A stretch of DNA of 64,000 bases from DATKWD01 sp963704815 (GCA_963704815.1 CAVPHU010000001.1:372001-436000), one strand, 5' to 3'; counted from the stretch's first letter, positions 44,981 to 54,716 are shown. Program-made: numbers and translations. Notes: a model not told the origin generated them from the sequence alone.

Positions 44981-46518
44981 TCAGGGGGCGGGGAACCGCC
45001 ACAGCGCAGCGTGCTCGAAGAAGGCCGTACCGCCGTCGGGCACGACCTCGAAGCCGCTGCGCTGCTGTCGCAGCGCACCGACCAGGCCCGGGCATGCCGA
45101 CTCGAGCGTCCGGTAGCTCGCACTCCAGACCAGCCAGAGGTCGCCGTCGCCGGCGCGCTCGAGCGCCTCGTCGACGAACGCGGCGACGTCGGCCGACTCG
45201 TTGCGCTCGGCGTAGTCGACCCAGTCGATGCGCTCGGGCCCGTCGAAGGTCGGGAAGACGACGCGTTGGTCGGGAACCTCGAGACCGCGATCGACCGAGG
45301 GACCGAGTTGGTCGGGGCAGAACACCACGAGGTCGTCGGCACCGGCCTCGGCATCGATGGCGTCGGCCAGTAGGTGGCCCTGGGTCCGTTCCTCGGTCAC
45401 GTTCCGGTACGCGCCGCCGAGGGCGGCCACCACGAGCAACGCGGCCGCGGCATCGCGTGCGACGACGCTCGGGAGACGAACCAATCCGACGCCGGCGACG
45501 ACCAGCACGAATGGGAGGAACGCCGCCGAGTAGCGACCGGCGAAGGTGGCGTCGGCGGCGTACCCCGCCACCACACCGATCGCGAGCGTCGAGGCGGCCA
45601 CGGCCGCCTCGGTGCGAACTCCCGAGACGGTGCGGAGATCGACCCGCAGCTCTGCCAGCGTGCCGGCGACGGGCCGGGCCACGAGGGCGAGCGCCAGCAG
45701 TCCGGCCAGCACGAACGAGAACAGCAGCGCCTCGGGGAAGGGACCACTGCCGACGTCGAGGACGACCTGTTCGAAGACGCGCGGGGGCTCGCCGGCAGCG
45801 CCCAGGGCGTGCCGGTGTTCGCCGACTGCTCGAGCAGGCTCGGCAGCCAGGGAAGGAACAACACGACCCCGGCCAGCAGCGACCCGATCACCTGGAGGCT
45901 GCGGCGACGCCGGTCGCCGCGGGTCCGGACCGCCCGGACGATGAGCAGCAGCCCCGCCGCCATTCCGAGCCACATGGCCCAGTAGTGGGTGAGGAGCAGC
46001 CCGCCGGTGACGAGCGACAGCCCGATCGCTCGAGGCCACGAGAAGCGGGCCAGCAGGTCCTCGGTGAGCAGGAGCGCAGCGAAGACGCCGAGCATGACGA
46101 GCGCGTACATCCGGGTCTCGGTCGCGTAGCGGAGGTCGAACGGCGTGACGGCCACGACCAGCAGGACGCATGCCGCGCCGACCCGGCCGCCCCGGCGCCG
46201 GCCGGCAATCCACGCGAGCGGCAGCGTGGCGACGGAGATGACGCCCGACAGGGCCCGGACGGCGACATCGCCACTTCCGAAGACCTCGATCCAGCCGTGG
46301 AGCAGCACGTAGTAGAGCGGCGGGTGGCCATCCTGGCGGAGCGCCTCGGGGATGTCGCCCAGGGGCAGGCTCGCGATGTTGACGCTGAGGGCCTCGTCGA
46401 GCCAGAGCGCCGACTGGGTGGTGAAGCGGAGCACCACGAAGAGCGCTACCACACCGACCAGTCCGACGCCTTCGAGGCGGGTCAGGGGCGGCGATGCCGC
46501 TGGGGAGCTGTGCTTCAC
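44981..46518 (-). CDS. GT39-like membrane glycosyltransferase (one frameshift near 45810)
   Basis: From GTG 46518, with TACCGT at leaderless spacing. It is a multispanning protein: SALWLDEALSVNIASLPLG holds the acidic loop after the first helix and RQDGHPPLYYVLLHGW the characteristic GHPPL stretch of GT39/ArnT-like proteins, which transfer sugars from polyprenyl-phosphate donors outside the membrane. An indel near 45810 breaks the chain at a loop. After correction the second half continues with helices and a soluble C-terminal domain (DDLVVFCPDQLGPSVDRGL). About 512 residues. Confidence 0.82.
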
Positions 46519-46526
46519 GCCGGGTC

Positions 46527-46532
46527 ACGGTA
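46527..46532 (-). promoter_or_regulatory. Candidate -10 hexamer for the GT39 gene
   Basis: TACCGT on the minus strand, 8 nt before GTG 46518. Divergent with TACGAT at 46571. Confidence 0.45.
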
Positions 46533-46570
46533 GCCACGCGCCGGTCCCATGTGGCTGAGGGTCACCTCGT

Positions 46571-46576
46571 TACGAT
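46571..46576 (+). promoter_or_regulatory. Candidate -10 hexamer for the flavoprotein
   Basis: TACGAT ends 6 nt before ATG 46583. Confidence 0.5.
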
Positions 46577-46582
46577 GTCTCG

Positions 46583-48109
46583 ATGCCCGAAACGCCTCCC
46601 TCCCCCGGCAAGGTCGCCGTCATCGGCGCCGGCCCGGCCGGACTCACCGCCGCCTACAAACTGGGGCAGGCCGACATCGACACCACGGTGTTCGAGGGCA
46701 CCGACGTCGTCGGCGGCATCAGTCAGACCGTCGAGCGTGACGGGTGGCGCTTCGACATCGGCGGTCACCGGTTCTTCACCAAGGTCACCGAGGTCGAGGA
46801 GCTTTGGCACGAGATCCTCCCCGCCGAGGACTTCCTCACCCGTGGACGGATGAGCCGGCTGTTCTACCGGGGCAAGTTCTACGACTACCCCCTGAAGCCC
46901 CTCAAGGCGATGCAGAACCTCGGGTTCATCGAGGCGATCCGTTGCGGCTTCTCGTACCTCTGGGCCCAGGTGCGCCCGCCCAAGGACCAGTCGAACTTCG
47001 AGAGCTTCATGGCTGCCAACTACGGCTGGCGCCTCTACGGGCACTTCTTCAAGACCTACACCGAGAAGGTGTGGGGCATCGATGCATCCGACATCTCGGC
47101 CGACTGGGGTGCGCAGCGCATCAAGGGCATGTCGCTGTGGAAGGCGGTCTGGGAGCCCGTCCGGTCGCGTTTCGTCGGTCGCCGCGACAAGGCGAGCCAG
47201 GTGACGTCGCTGATCGAGGAGTTCGAGTACCCCAAGCTCGGTCCCGGCATGATGTGGGAGAAGTGCCGCGATCTCGTCGTCGAGCAGGGCAACGAGGTCC
47301 TGATGCAGACCCGGGTCGCCACCGTGCACCATGCCGACGGCCGGGCCATCTCCGTCGAGTCCACCGCCGCGGACGGCAGCCGCTCCACGCTCGAGGTCGA
47401 CCACGTGATCTCGTCGATGCCCATCACGCTGCTGCTCAAGGCCATGGACCCGCCGCCGCCGGACGAGGTCATCAAGGCGGCCGACGATCTCACCTACCGG
47501 GACTTCCTCACCGTGGCGCTGGTCGTTCCCGAGGAGCACGGCTTCCCCGACAACTGGATCTACGTCCACTCCCCCGACGTGAAGCTCGGCCGCATCCAGA
47601 ACTTCGGCTCGTGGTCGCCCTACATGGTGAAGGAGGGCCGGACCTGCCTCGGCCTCGAGTACTTCGTGTTCGAGGGCGACGAGTTCTGGAACACCAGCGA
47701 CGACGAACTCATCGAGCTCGGCAAGCGCGAGATCGCGTCGCTCGGGCTGCTCGACGCGTCGGTGGTCGAGGCCGGCTACGTGGTCCGCATGCCGAAGGCC
47801 TACCCGACCTACGACGAGACCTACAAGGAGAACGTCGCCGTGCTCCGGGCATGGCTCGAGGCCAACACGCCCAACGTCCACCCGGTCGGCCGCAACGGCA
47901 TGCACAAGTACAACAACCAGGACCACTCGATGTACACGGCGATGCTCACCGTCGAGAACCTGCTCGGCGCCGACCACGACATCTGGTCGGTCAACGTCGA
48001 GGACGAGTACCACGAGGAGTCCGGCGGCGGGAGCGAGAAGGGCACCGGCCGAGAGGCTCCGGTCATCCCCAAGGCGGCCGACCCTGCGCGCAAGCTTCGC
48101 CAGAGCTGA
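46583..48109 (+). CDS. FAD-dependent oxidoreductase, UDP-galactopyranose-mutase-like
   Basis: 508 residues. The FAD fingerprint VIGAGPAGLTAAYKLG is at residues 12-27, followed by GGHRFFTKV. Other parts (ESFMAANYGWRLYGHFFKTYTEKVWG, RNGMHKYNNQDHSMYTAM) match the NAD(P)-binding flavoproteins found in cell-envelope gene clusters and related to UDP-galactopyranose mutase. It may rearrange a nucleotide sugar or oxidise a lipid-linked sugar. It is divergent from GT39 and followed directly by another glycosyltransferase gene. Confidence 0.85.
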   Translation: MPETPPSPGKVAVIGAGPAGLTAAYKLGQADIDTTVFEGTDVVGGISQTVERDGWRFDIGGHRFFTKVTEVEELWHEILPAEDFLTRGRMSRLFYRGKFYDYPLKPLKAMQNLGFIEAIRCGFSYLWAQVRPPKDQSNFESFMAANYGWRLYGHFFKTYTEKVWGIDASDISADWGAQRIKGMSLWKAVWEPVRSRFVGRRDKASQVTSLIEEFEYPKLGPGMMWEKCRDLVVEQGNEVLMQTRVATVHHADGRAISVESTAADGSRSTLEVDHVISSMPITLLLKAMDPPPPDEVIKAADDLTYRDFLTVALVVPEEHGFPDNWIYVHSPDVKLGRIQNFGSWSPYMVKEGRTCLGLEYFVFEGDEFWNTSDDELIELGKREIASLGLLDASVVEAGYVVRMPKAYPTYDETYKENVAVLRAWLEANTPNVHPVGRNGMHKYNNQDHSMYTAMLTVENLLGADHDIWSVNVEDEYHEESGGGSEKGTGREAPVIPKAADPARKLRQS

Positions 48110-49370
48110 CCGCTTCGTCGTCGCCCTGACGGTCATCGCCGTCACGGGTCTGGTCGCCCGCGTCGTCGCGACCCTCGTCGCCAACCAGCACACCGACCTG
48201 GGGCTCGGCGACGGCTTCTTCTACCACCACTCGGCCCGGCTGCTGGCCGAGGGCGAGGGGTACGTCGATCCGATCCGGGTCCCGATGGGCGATGCCCGCG
48301 CCACCGCGCTGCACCCCCCGCTCTGGTCGGCGGTGCTCGCCGTGCCGAGTGCGATGGGCCTCGACAGCGAGTTGGTCCATCGCCTCGTCGGCTGCGTGAT
48401 CGGTGCCGCCAACGTCGTCGTCGTCGGATGGTGCGGGCGCCTGTTCGCCGGCCGCCGGGTCGGGCTGGTCGCCGCCGTCATCGCCGCGTTCCACCCGACC
48501 CTGTTGGCCGCCGACGGCTCGCTGCACGCCGAGACGGTGTTCGGCCTGTTCGCCTCACTCACGTTGCTGTGCGCCATGGTGGCGGTCCGCGACCAGGACG
48601 TCCGCGCCGCAGCGGCCGCCGGTGCAATGGCGGCGCTGGCGGCACTGACCCGCGGCGAAGGCCTCGTGCTGGCCGTGTTCATGGGCCTCGCCTTCCTTCT
48701 CCTCGGGCGGGGCCGCGAGCGATGGCGCCTCGCGGTTGCGATCGGCGGCGTCACCCTCGTCCTCATCGCGCCCTGGACCCTGCGCAACCAGATCATGATG
48801 GGCGAACCCGTCCTGCTCTCCACCAACGACTCGACGGTCCTGGCCGGCGCCAACTGCGACCCCACCTACTTCGGCTACGACATCGGGACCTGGTACCTCG
48901 AGTGCGTGCGGGCCGTGCCGTTCTCGATGAGCGAGGTCGACCGGTCGGCCATCTGGCGAGAGGACGCCATCGACTACGGCCTCGACCACCTCGACCGGAC
49001 CCCCGCGGTCGCCACCTCCCGTCTCCTGAGGATCTGGGGGGTGTGGAGGCCCGGTCAGCAGGAGATCGTGGAAGGCCGCTCTCCGGGCATCCAGCAGGTC
49101 GGCATCATGCTGCACGTGTTCGTCGTCCTTCCCCTCGCCGTCATCGGGGCCTGGGTCAGCCGGAGGCGGACGCCCATGCTCTGGCTCGTCTTGGTCCCGA
49201 TCGTCACCGTCGCCGTGACCGGGGTGCTCGCGTTCGGCACCCTGCGCTTCCGCCACGGCGCCGAGACCGCGCTGGCCCTCCTCGCGGCGTCGGCCGTCGT
49301 GTGGGCCGCCGACCGGATCCGAGGCCGCCGAACCGGCGACCGGTACGCTGCGTCGGTACCCGCCGGGTGA
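48084..49370 (+). CDS. GT39-like membrane glycosyltransferase (start uncertain)
   Basis: A membrane protein with GDGFFYHHSARLLAEGEG and TALHPPLWS of the GT39 class and ANCDPTYFG in the outer loop. The coding signal clearly extends upstream of the first ATG (48285). The upstream part (VVALTVIAVTGLVARVVATLV) is a helix expected in the family, but no ATG, GTG or TTG is in frame. CTG 48084 is given as a placeholder and an indel may hide the true start. The gene is a paralogue, in opposite orientation, of 50406-51788. Confidence 0.75.
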   Translation: MRASFARADRFVVALTVIAVTGLVARVVATLVANQHTDLGLGDGFFYHHSARLLAEGEGYVDPIRVPMGDARATALHPPLWSAVLAVPSAMGLDSELVHRLVGCVIGAANVVVVGWCGRLFAGRRVGLVAAVIAAFHPTLLAADGSLHAETVFGLFASLTLLCAMVAVRDQDVRAAAAAGAMAALAALTRGEGLVLAVFMGLAFLLLGRGRERWRLAVAIGGVTLVLIAPWTLRNQIMMGEPVLLSTNDSTVLAGANCDPTYFGYDIGTWYLECVRAVPFSMSEVDRSAIWREDAIDYGLDHLDRTPAVATSRLLRIWGVWRPGQQEIVEGRSPGIQQVGIMLHVFVVLPLAVIGAWVSRRRTPMLWLVLVPIVTVAVTGVLAFGTLRFRHGAETALALLAASAVVWAADRIRGRRTGDRYAASVPAG

Positions 49371-49381
49371 GGAGCGACCGC

Positions 49382-50092
49382 GTGGCCGATCTCGTCATCA
49401 TTCCCGCATTCAACGAAGCGGCGACCCTCCCCGCGGTGCTCGCCGCCCTGGCGGCCCAGGACGACGAGCTCGACGTGCTCGTGATCGACGACGGCTCGAC
49501 CGACGACACCGCTGCGGTCGCCCGCTCGGCCGAGGTCGTCGTGCTCGAGCTCCCGTTCAACCTCGGGATCGGCGGTGCCCTCCGAACCGGGTTCCGCTAT
49601 GCGGTCGACCACGGCTACGACCGGGCGGTCCAGCTCGATGCCGACGGTCAGCACGACCCGGCGCTCATCGGCTCGCTCCTCGCCGGCCTCGACGAGGCCG
49701 ACCTGGTGATCGGGAGCCGGTTCGCGGGAGAGGCGACGTCCTACGACCCGGGGCGAACCCGCCGGCGAGCCATGCGGATCCTGCAGATGACCCTGCGCAT
49801 CCTGTCGGGCCGCCAGTTCACCGACACCAGCTCGGGCTTCCGTGCCTTCAACCGCCCGATGCTCGAGTACTTCGCTGCCAACTACCCCGCCGAGTACATG
49901 GAGTCGGTCGAGGCGCTGATGGCCGCCCACTACGGCGGGTTCACCGTCCGCGAGATACCGACCCGCATGGCCGAGCGCCAAGGGGGCGAGGCCTCGAACC
50001 GCAGCCTGAAGCTGGTCTATCACTACGTGCGGGTGATGGCGACGCTGCTCGTCAACGTCCGGCCGACGAGAAACGAGGTCCGGAGCGCATGA
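49382..50092 (+). CDS. GT2 family glycosyltransferase
   Basis: 236 residues from GTG 49382. IPAFNEAATLPAVLAAL and VLVIDDGSTDDTAAVA give the nucleotide-sugar site, and QLDADGQHDP the DxD motif. FTDTSSGFRAFNRPML is a conserved feature of dolichol-phosphate-type and polysaccharide GT2 enzymes. Its ATGA overlap pairs it with the following DUF2304 protein, a combination often seen together, in which the GT2 likely loads a polyprenyl-phosphate. Confidence 0.9.
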   Translation: MADLVIIPAFNEAATLPAVLAALAAQDDELDVLVIDDGSTDDTAAVARSAEVVVLELPFNLGIGGALRTGFRYAVDHGYDRAVQLDADGQHDPALIGSLLAGLDEADLVIGSRFAGEATSYDPGRTRRRAMRILQMTLRILSGRQFTDTSSGFRAFNRPMLEYFAANYPAEYMESVEALMAAHYGGFTVREIPTRMAERQGGEASNRSLKLVYHYVRVMATLLVNVRPTRNEVRSA

Positions 50093-50470
50093 CGACCACG
50101 GCGCAGGTCTTCCTTCTGTTGGTGACGCTCACCATCCTGGCCTTCGTCGTACGGATGGTGCGCCGCAAGACCCTGCAGTCGAAGTACTCGCTGCTCTGGC
50201 TGGCGATCGTGTGCGGCATGGTCGTGCTGTCGATCTTCCCCGACACCGCCGACCACATCACCGAGGAACTCGGTGTCGACTACCCGCCGGCCGCCTTCCT
50301 CGCGGTCGCGGTGGCGTTCTTGTTCGTGGTGATCGTGCAGTACAGCTGGGAGCTCTCAAGGCTCGAAGCACGCACGCGTCCTCCTCGCCGAGGAGGTGGC
50401 GCTGCTCAAGGAGTCGGTTCGGCGGATGACCGACGCCGACCAGCCCGAGGACCAGCGCGAACCCACCTGA
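50089..50470 (+). CDS. DUF2304 membrane protein (frameshift near 50375)
   Basis: From ATG 50089: three membrane helices (VFLLLVTLTILAFVVRMV, YSLLWLAIVCGMVVLSIF, AFLAVAVAFLFVVIV) followed by a cytoplasmic coiled-coil tail (WELSRLEARTRVLAEEVALLKESVRRM) once a frame slip near 50375 is corrected. This matches DUF2304 proteins that accompany GT2 enzymes, perhaps anchoring them. The end at 50470 overlaps the convergent GT39 gene by 65 bp. About 126 residues. Confidence 0.8.
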
Positions 50471-51788
50471 CGCCGGCGTCGACTGCGACGGCCGCGCCCA
50501 CGGCGATCACCACCTCTGCACCGGCCCGGTAGCGCGTCACCCCGAAGGTCGTCGCCGCGGTGAAGAAGACCATCCCGACGATCACGAGTTCGGGCCAGAT
50601 CGCCACGCGCCGACGCCGAAGGACCACGAGTCCGACGATGGCGAGCGGCGTGAGGACGTAATACATCGCCAGCGCGGTCTCGGCGGTGACGTCGCCGCCC
50701 CGCCCTTCGACGAAGCTGTCGATGCGGGTCTGCTCGCCGGGCTTGTACAAGTGCCAGATGCGGGCGACCCTGGCCACCATCACCTTGGGGAGCTGGTCCA
50801 GGTTGTCGGTGATGTAGTCGACTGCGATCTCGCGGTAGAGGCCGTCTCGGACCGACGGGTCGGGCTCGGTCGGAGGGTCGATCTGCGGCGCGATGATGCA
50901 GTTCAGATCCCAGTAGCCGAGGTTCGGGCCGTCGTAGGTGAGGTCGCAGTTGCCCACTGCGAGCGTCTGGCCCGAACCGGTGCTGATCAGCACCAACTCG
51001 TCGTACCGGGTGGTGTTGTAGGCGACCCACGGAGCGAATGCGAGGATCGGGATGAGCGCAGCGAGTCCGGTGTTGACGATCCGCTGTTTCAGCGGCCACT
51101 CGGGCCGGGTCAGGACCAGCGGCGTGAGCAGCACGACGTAGAGGAGGATCGATTCGGGCCGGGTCATGGCGCAGACCATGAGGGCGAACGACAGCAGCAG
51201 CACCTTCGTGCGATCGGGCTTCTCGATGATCTGGTGGGTGAGGAGCAGCGCGCAGGCGATGCCCAGGATGAAGACGGTCTCGACCTGGAGCAGACCGTCG
51301 TTGACCCAGATGTTCGGATAGAACGCGGCGATCGCCGCCGCGATGAGACCCGCCAGCCAGCCGGCGAGGCGCCGCGCCAGCAGTGCGATCACGGCGATCG
51401 ACACCGTGCCGACGAGGGTCATCACCAGGCGTTGCCCCTGCGGTCCGTCGATGCCGAGCACGTCGAGCAACGCCAGGATCAGCACGAACCCCGGTGGATG
51501 GTCACCACCTGGACTCTCGATCCCGCTCTTGAAGAAGTCGAACGGATTGAGGAAGCCCCGCCCGTCGGCGACCAGCTTCGCCTGGAAGTGGTACCAGTAC
51601 GCGTCACCGGTGACGAGCTCGAGGTTCTTCTGGCGGATGAGCACGAACCCGACGCGGACGGCGAGGCCGCCCGCCATGAGCAGGCCCACCGCGGCCCACC
51701 ACCACGAGGGTGCCTCGGGTGCGGGTGTCTGCGGTGCGGGTGCTTCGGGGGCGCGATCGTCCGAGGACGCCTCGACGGTCTCGGTCAT
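50406..51788 (-). CDS. GT39-like membrane glycosyltransferase
   Basis: 460 residues from ATG 51788 (ATGA overlap with the acyltransferase stop). Pro-rich N-terminal leader (EAPAPQTPAPEAPS), then membrane helices. The acidic loop reads ELVTGDAYWYHFQAKLV and the GGDHPPGFVLIL stretch matches the GHPPL motif. The outer loop TLAVGNCDLTYDG parallels the paralogue at 48084 (VLAGANCDPTYFG). The 3' end overlaps DUF2304 by 65 bp on the opposite strand. Confidence 0.87.
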   Translation of the reverse strand: MTETVEASSDDRAPEAPAPQTPAPEAPSWWWAAVGLLMAGGLAVRVGFVLIRQKNLELVTGDAYWYHFQAKLVADGRGFLNPFDFFKSGIESPGGDHPPGFVLILALLDVLGIDGPQGQRLVMTLVGTVSIAVIALLARRLAGWLAGLIAAAIAAFYPNIWVNDGLLQVETVFILGIACALLLTHQIIEKPDRTKVLLLSFALMVCAMTRPESILLYVVLLTPLVLTRPEWPLKQRIVNTGLAALIPILAFAPWVAYNTTRYDELVLISTGSGQTLAVGNCDLTYDGPNLGYWDLNCIIAPQIDPPTEPDPSVRDGLYREIAVDYITDNLDQLPKVMVARVARIWHLYKPGEQTRIDSFVEGRGGDVTAETALAMYYVLTPLAIVGLVVLRRRRVAIWPELVIVGMVFFTAATTFGVTRYRAGAEVVIAVGAAVAVDAGVRWVRAGPRAGRRRSSAEPTP

Positions 51789-53002
51789 CGGACCGCCGAC
51801 TTGTCGGCTTGGCTGGTCTCGGCCTCGACCCTGGGCGACGGAGGGCGCCGGTGTCCGAGGCGGATGGCCGGCCGTTCGATGAGGTAGTAGCTGAGCGCGG
51901 CGACGGGGATGGTGAGCACGACGGTGACGATGCCCATCTCGATGACCGAGGTGTTGAACGGCTGCTGGTCGGTCCAGCGCAGGTAGAGGTCCTGTATGGC
52001 CTCGTGCCAGATGTAGATGCCGTAGGACACCAGGCCCAACCAGACCAGGAGCCGGTTGGCCAGGAGCCGATTGACCGGGCCGCCGCGTGCCGGAGCGAAG
52101 ATGGCGGGCGCGATGAAGAACAGGGCCACGAACGAATAGACCACCCGAACCAGGAAGTTCTCGCGTCCGGTGAACAGGGGAAGGACGGGCAGGTCGATCA
52201 GGGTGCACAGGCCAACGAACAGGGTGCCGGCCAGGGCCCAACACACCCAGACGGTCCGTCGGGCACTCAACCACTCGGGCTGCGGCGCGTCGCGGTGGGC
52301 GTACCAGGCGCTGGCGACCGCCAGCCCCATGCCGAGCGCGAACTCGTCGAGGCGGAACGGCAGCCAGGTCGACATCTGGCCGAACTGCGAGTGGCTGACC
52401 CCCAGGACCAGTACCGCGACCTTGAGCAGCGTCGAGCCGACCCACAGCGTCGCCACGCCGGTGATCTCGGCCCGGAGTTGGGGGCGGGGCGGACGGGGCA
52501 CCCTCGCCATCACCCAGGCATAGACCGGCAGGAAGGCATAGAAGGTCAGCTCGGTGGCCAGGGTCCAGGACTGCTGGATCGGGCCGCCGACCAGCTGCGC
52601 GTTGTCGTAGACGTGCAACAGGAAGAAGTGGGCCCAGAACTGGTGCGGATCCTCGAACGCCGGTGCGTCGAGCACGTACCCCACCAGGATCAGCGCCGCC
52701 CAGTAGGCGGGAAAGATCCGCAGGATGCGGCGTCGGGCGTAGGTCGCCAGATCACGCGCGCCTTGCTGGGCGAACCGGCTGGCCACGAACGGCCGGTAGA
52801 GCAGGAACCCCGACAGCACGAAGAAGATCGACACGCCGACGTCGCCGCGTGCGAGGAAGGCGCCGACGCCGTCCTGCGTGCGATGGGCGTAGCCGCTGAG
52901 CAGGGCGACGTGGACCAACACGACGGCCAGCGCTGCCACGGCCCGGTAGCCGTCGAGCGCAGCGAAGTGGACGCGCTCGGGAGCACGACGGGTGGCGACC
53001 AT
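51785..53002 (-). CDS. Acyltransferase 3 family (OafA/YrhL-like)
   Basis: 405 residues from ATG 53002, with TAGGCT upstream at leaderless spacing. Typical AT3 architecture of about ten helices: LDGYRAVAALAVVLVHVA carries the conserved histidine, FFVLSGFLLYRPF and SWTLATELTFYAFLP follow, and the final YLIERPAIRL matches the family. Such proteins O-acylate surface glycans, often with acetyl or succinyl groups. The companion GT39 starts inside its stop. Confidence 0.88.
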   Translation of the reverse strand: MVATRRAPERVHFAALDGYRAVAALAVVLVHVALLSGYAHRTQDGVGAFLARGDVGVSIFFVLSGFLLYRPFVASRFAQQGARDLATYARRRILRIFPAYWAALILVGYVLDAPAFEDPHQFWAHFFLLHVYDNAQLVGGPIQQSWTLATELTFYAFLPVYAWVMARVPRPPRPQLRAEITGVATLWVGSTLLKVAVLVLGVSHSQFGQMSTWLPFRLDEFALGMGLAVASAWYAHRDAPQPEWLSARRTVWVCWALAGTLFVGLCTLIDLPVLPLFTGRENFLVRVVYSFVALFFIAPAIFAPARGGPVNRLLANRLLVWLGLVSYGIYIWHEAIQDLYLRWTDQQPFNTSVIEMGIVTVVLTIPVAALSYYLIERPAIRLGHRRPPSPRVEAETSQADKSAVR

Positions 53003-53010
53003 CGGGGCCA

Positions 53011-53016
53011 AGCCTA
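53011..53016 (-). promoter_or_regulatory. Candidate -10 hexamer for the acyltransferase operon
   Basis: TAGGCT on the minus strand, 8 nt before ATG 53002. Divergent with TAGGAT at 53051. Confidence 0.5.
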
Positions 53017-53050
53017 CGTTGGCCGCCTTCGTGAACCGGCGGCAGTGCCG

Positions 53051-53056
53051 TAGGAT
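53051..53056 (+). promoter_or_regulatory. Candidate -10 hexamer for the membrane protein at 53067
   Basis: TAGGAT ends 10 nt before ATG 53067. Confidence 0.45.
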
Positions 53057-53066
53057 CGCCGCCATC

Positions 53067-54716
53067 ATGAGTTCCCCGTCGAGGGGGCGACGCGGTGCCA
53101 TCATCGGCGCCACGCTGGTCGCTCTCGCAGTGTTGCTCCCCCTGCGCGGCCTGTTTCGCGCCGAAGGGGGGTCGATGGAAGAGGGCTTCATGCTCGTCTT
53201 CCCCGAGCGGGTGCTGGCGGGCGACGTACCCAACAAGGACTTCCTCCACCTCTACGGGCCGGGCAGCCTGTGGGTGCTCGCCGGCGCGTTCAAGGCCTTC
53301 GGCGTCTCGATCTTCGTCGAACGGGGCGTCGGCCTGCTCCACAACCTGAGCCTCATCGGGTCGGTGTTCGTCTTCGCGCTGCCATGGGGCCCGACGGTGG
53401 CCACCATCGCCGCGCTGCTGGCGGTGGTCATCGCCCTGACGCCGATCGGCATCATCGCCCTTCCCTGGGTCGGCGGTCTGGGCTTCGTGACGGTGGGCGC
53501 GGTGCTCGCGGCCCGGGCGCTCCCCGACGGCCCGTGGGCCGACCGGCGGCCCGGTCGGCTGACCCTGCTGGCTGGGGTGTCCTTCGGCTTCGGCTTGCTC
53601 TATCGGCCCGATCTCGTCCTCGCCGTGGGGCTGGCCGGTGGCGTGCTGTGGTGGGCTTCGGACGACCTGCGTCGCCGACGGTTGCTGACCGGGCTGGCGG
53701 TCGGGGTCTCGCCCATGCTGGTGCACCTGGCCATGGCCGGACCGGGCAACGTGTTCCGCGGCATGTTCGTCGAGCCGGTGTTCGAGCTGCGTGACGGCCG
53801 GCGGCTCCCGGTCCCCCCGTCGGGCGACGACCTCGACGGCTACCTCCAGAAGATCAACGAACTCGACACCCTCGACTGGCCCGCGCCGTTCAACACCCCC
53901 CAGCAGATCCGGCTGTGGTTCTTCGTGCTGCTCGCCGCCACGCTCTTCGTCGCCGTGGCGGCGGTCCTCGGCGTGCGACGTCGCCGGCCGCCGTGGCGTT
54001 CGCGGCTCCTGCTCGTGGGCGCCGCGATCTCGGTCGGCATCCTCCCCCAGGCCATCCAGCGCCCCGACTCCACCCACCTGGCCTGGGTCGGGTGCTTCAC
54101 CATGCCCATGCTGATCGTGGCCATCGCCGATGTGGCCGAGCGCCGATCGATCGACCCGTCGCCCAGCCGTGCGTGGCTGACGTCCGGTCTGGTGGCGACC
54201 CTCCTCGTGGTCGCCGTGTTCCCGTTCTTCACGGCCCGGAAGTACGCCGACCTCTCGCTCCAGACCTTCGATCGCAGCCGCTCGGCCACCGCCGTCACCA
54301 ACGATGGTCGGACCTTCTACGAAGGACGGGCCGACATCGCGCCGGCCTTCGACGCCCTGGCGGCCGAGGTCGATGCCCTGACCGAGCCGGGTGACCGGCT
54401 GTTCGTCGGCCCGGCCGATCTCAGCCGAACGGCCTACGTCGACTCGTACCTCTACCACCTGTTCAGCGACCTCGTGCCGGCGACCTACTACATCGAGATG
54501 GATCCGGGCGTGGCCGACGCCGTCGACTCGGGACTCGAGGACGACCTGGCCAGCGCCGACGTCGTGGTCCTGTCGACGCTGTGGGACCGCTGGGAGGAGC
54601 CGAACGCCTCGGTCGAGGACGGTTCCGACGCCTCCGAACGGGTCCTGGCCGATCAGTTCTGTCTGCGCGGCACGTTCGGCGAGCCCACCATCTACGAGCT
54701 CTACACGCCGTGTTGA
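53067..54716 (+). CDS. Multispanning membrane protein, probably a glycosyltransferase-C-like enzyme
   Basis: 549 residues from ATG 53067. N-terminal helix, then GSMEEGFMLVFPERVLAGDVPNKD on the outer face, several helices, LVHLAMAGPGNVF, LRDGRRLPVPPSGDDL, and a soluble C-terminal domain (YVDSYLYHLFSDLVPAT; CLRGTFGEPTIYE). The E-rich outer loop after the first helix resembles GT-C enzymes, but no GHPPL motif is present. It is a clear paralogue of 58895-60686. It overlaps the next gene by 4 nt (TTGA). Confidence 0.75.
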   Translation: MSSPSRGRRGAIIGATLVALAVLLPLRGLFRAEGGSMEEGFMLVFPERVLAGDVPNKDFLHLYGPGSLWVLAGAFKAFGVSIFVERGVGLLHNLSLIGSVFVFALPWGPTVATIAALLAVVIALTPIGIIALPWVGGLGFVTVGAVLAARALPDGPWADRRPGRLTLLAGVSFGFGLLYRPDLVLAVGLAGGVLWWASDDLRRRRLLTGLAVGVSPMLVHLAMAGPGNVFRGMFVEPVFELRDGRRLPVPPSGDDLDGYLQKINELDTLDWPAPFNTPQQIRLWFFVLLAATLFVAVAAVLGVRRRRPPWRSRLLLVGAAISVGILPQAIQRPDSTHLAWVGCFTMPMLIVAIADVAERRSIDPSPSRAWLTSGLVATLLVVAVFPFFTARKYADLSLQTFDRSRSATAVTNDGRTFYEGRADIAPAFDALAAEVDALTEPGDRLFVGPADLSRTAYVDSYLYHLFSDLVPATYYIEMDPGVADAVDSGLEDDLASADVVVLSTLWDRWEEPNASVEDGSDASERVLADQFCLRGTFGEPTIYELYTPC

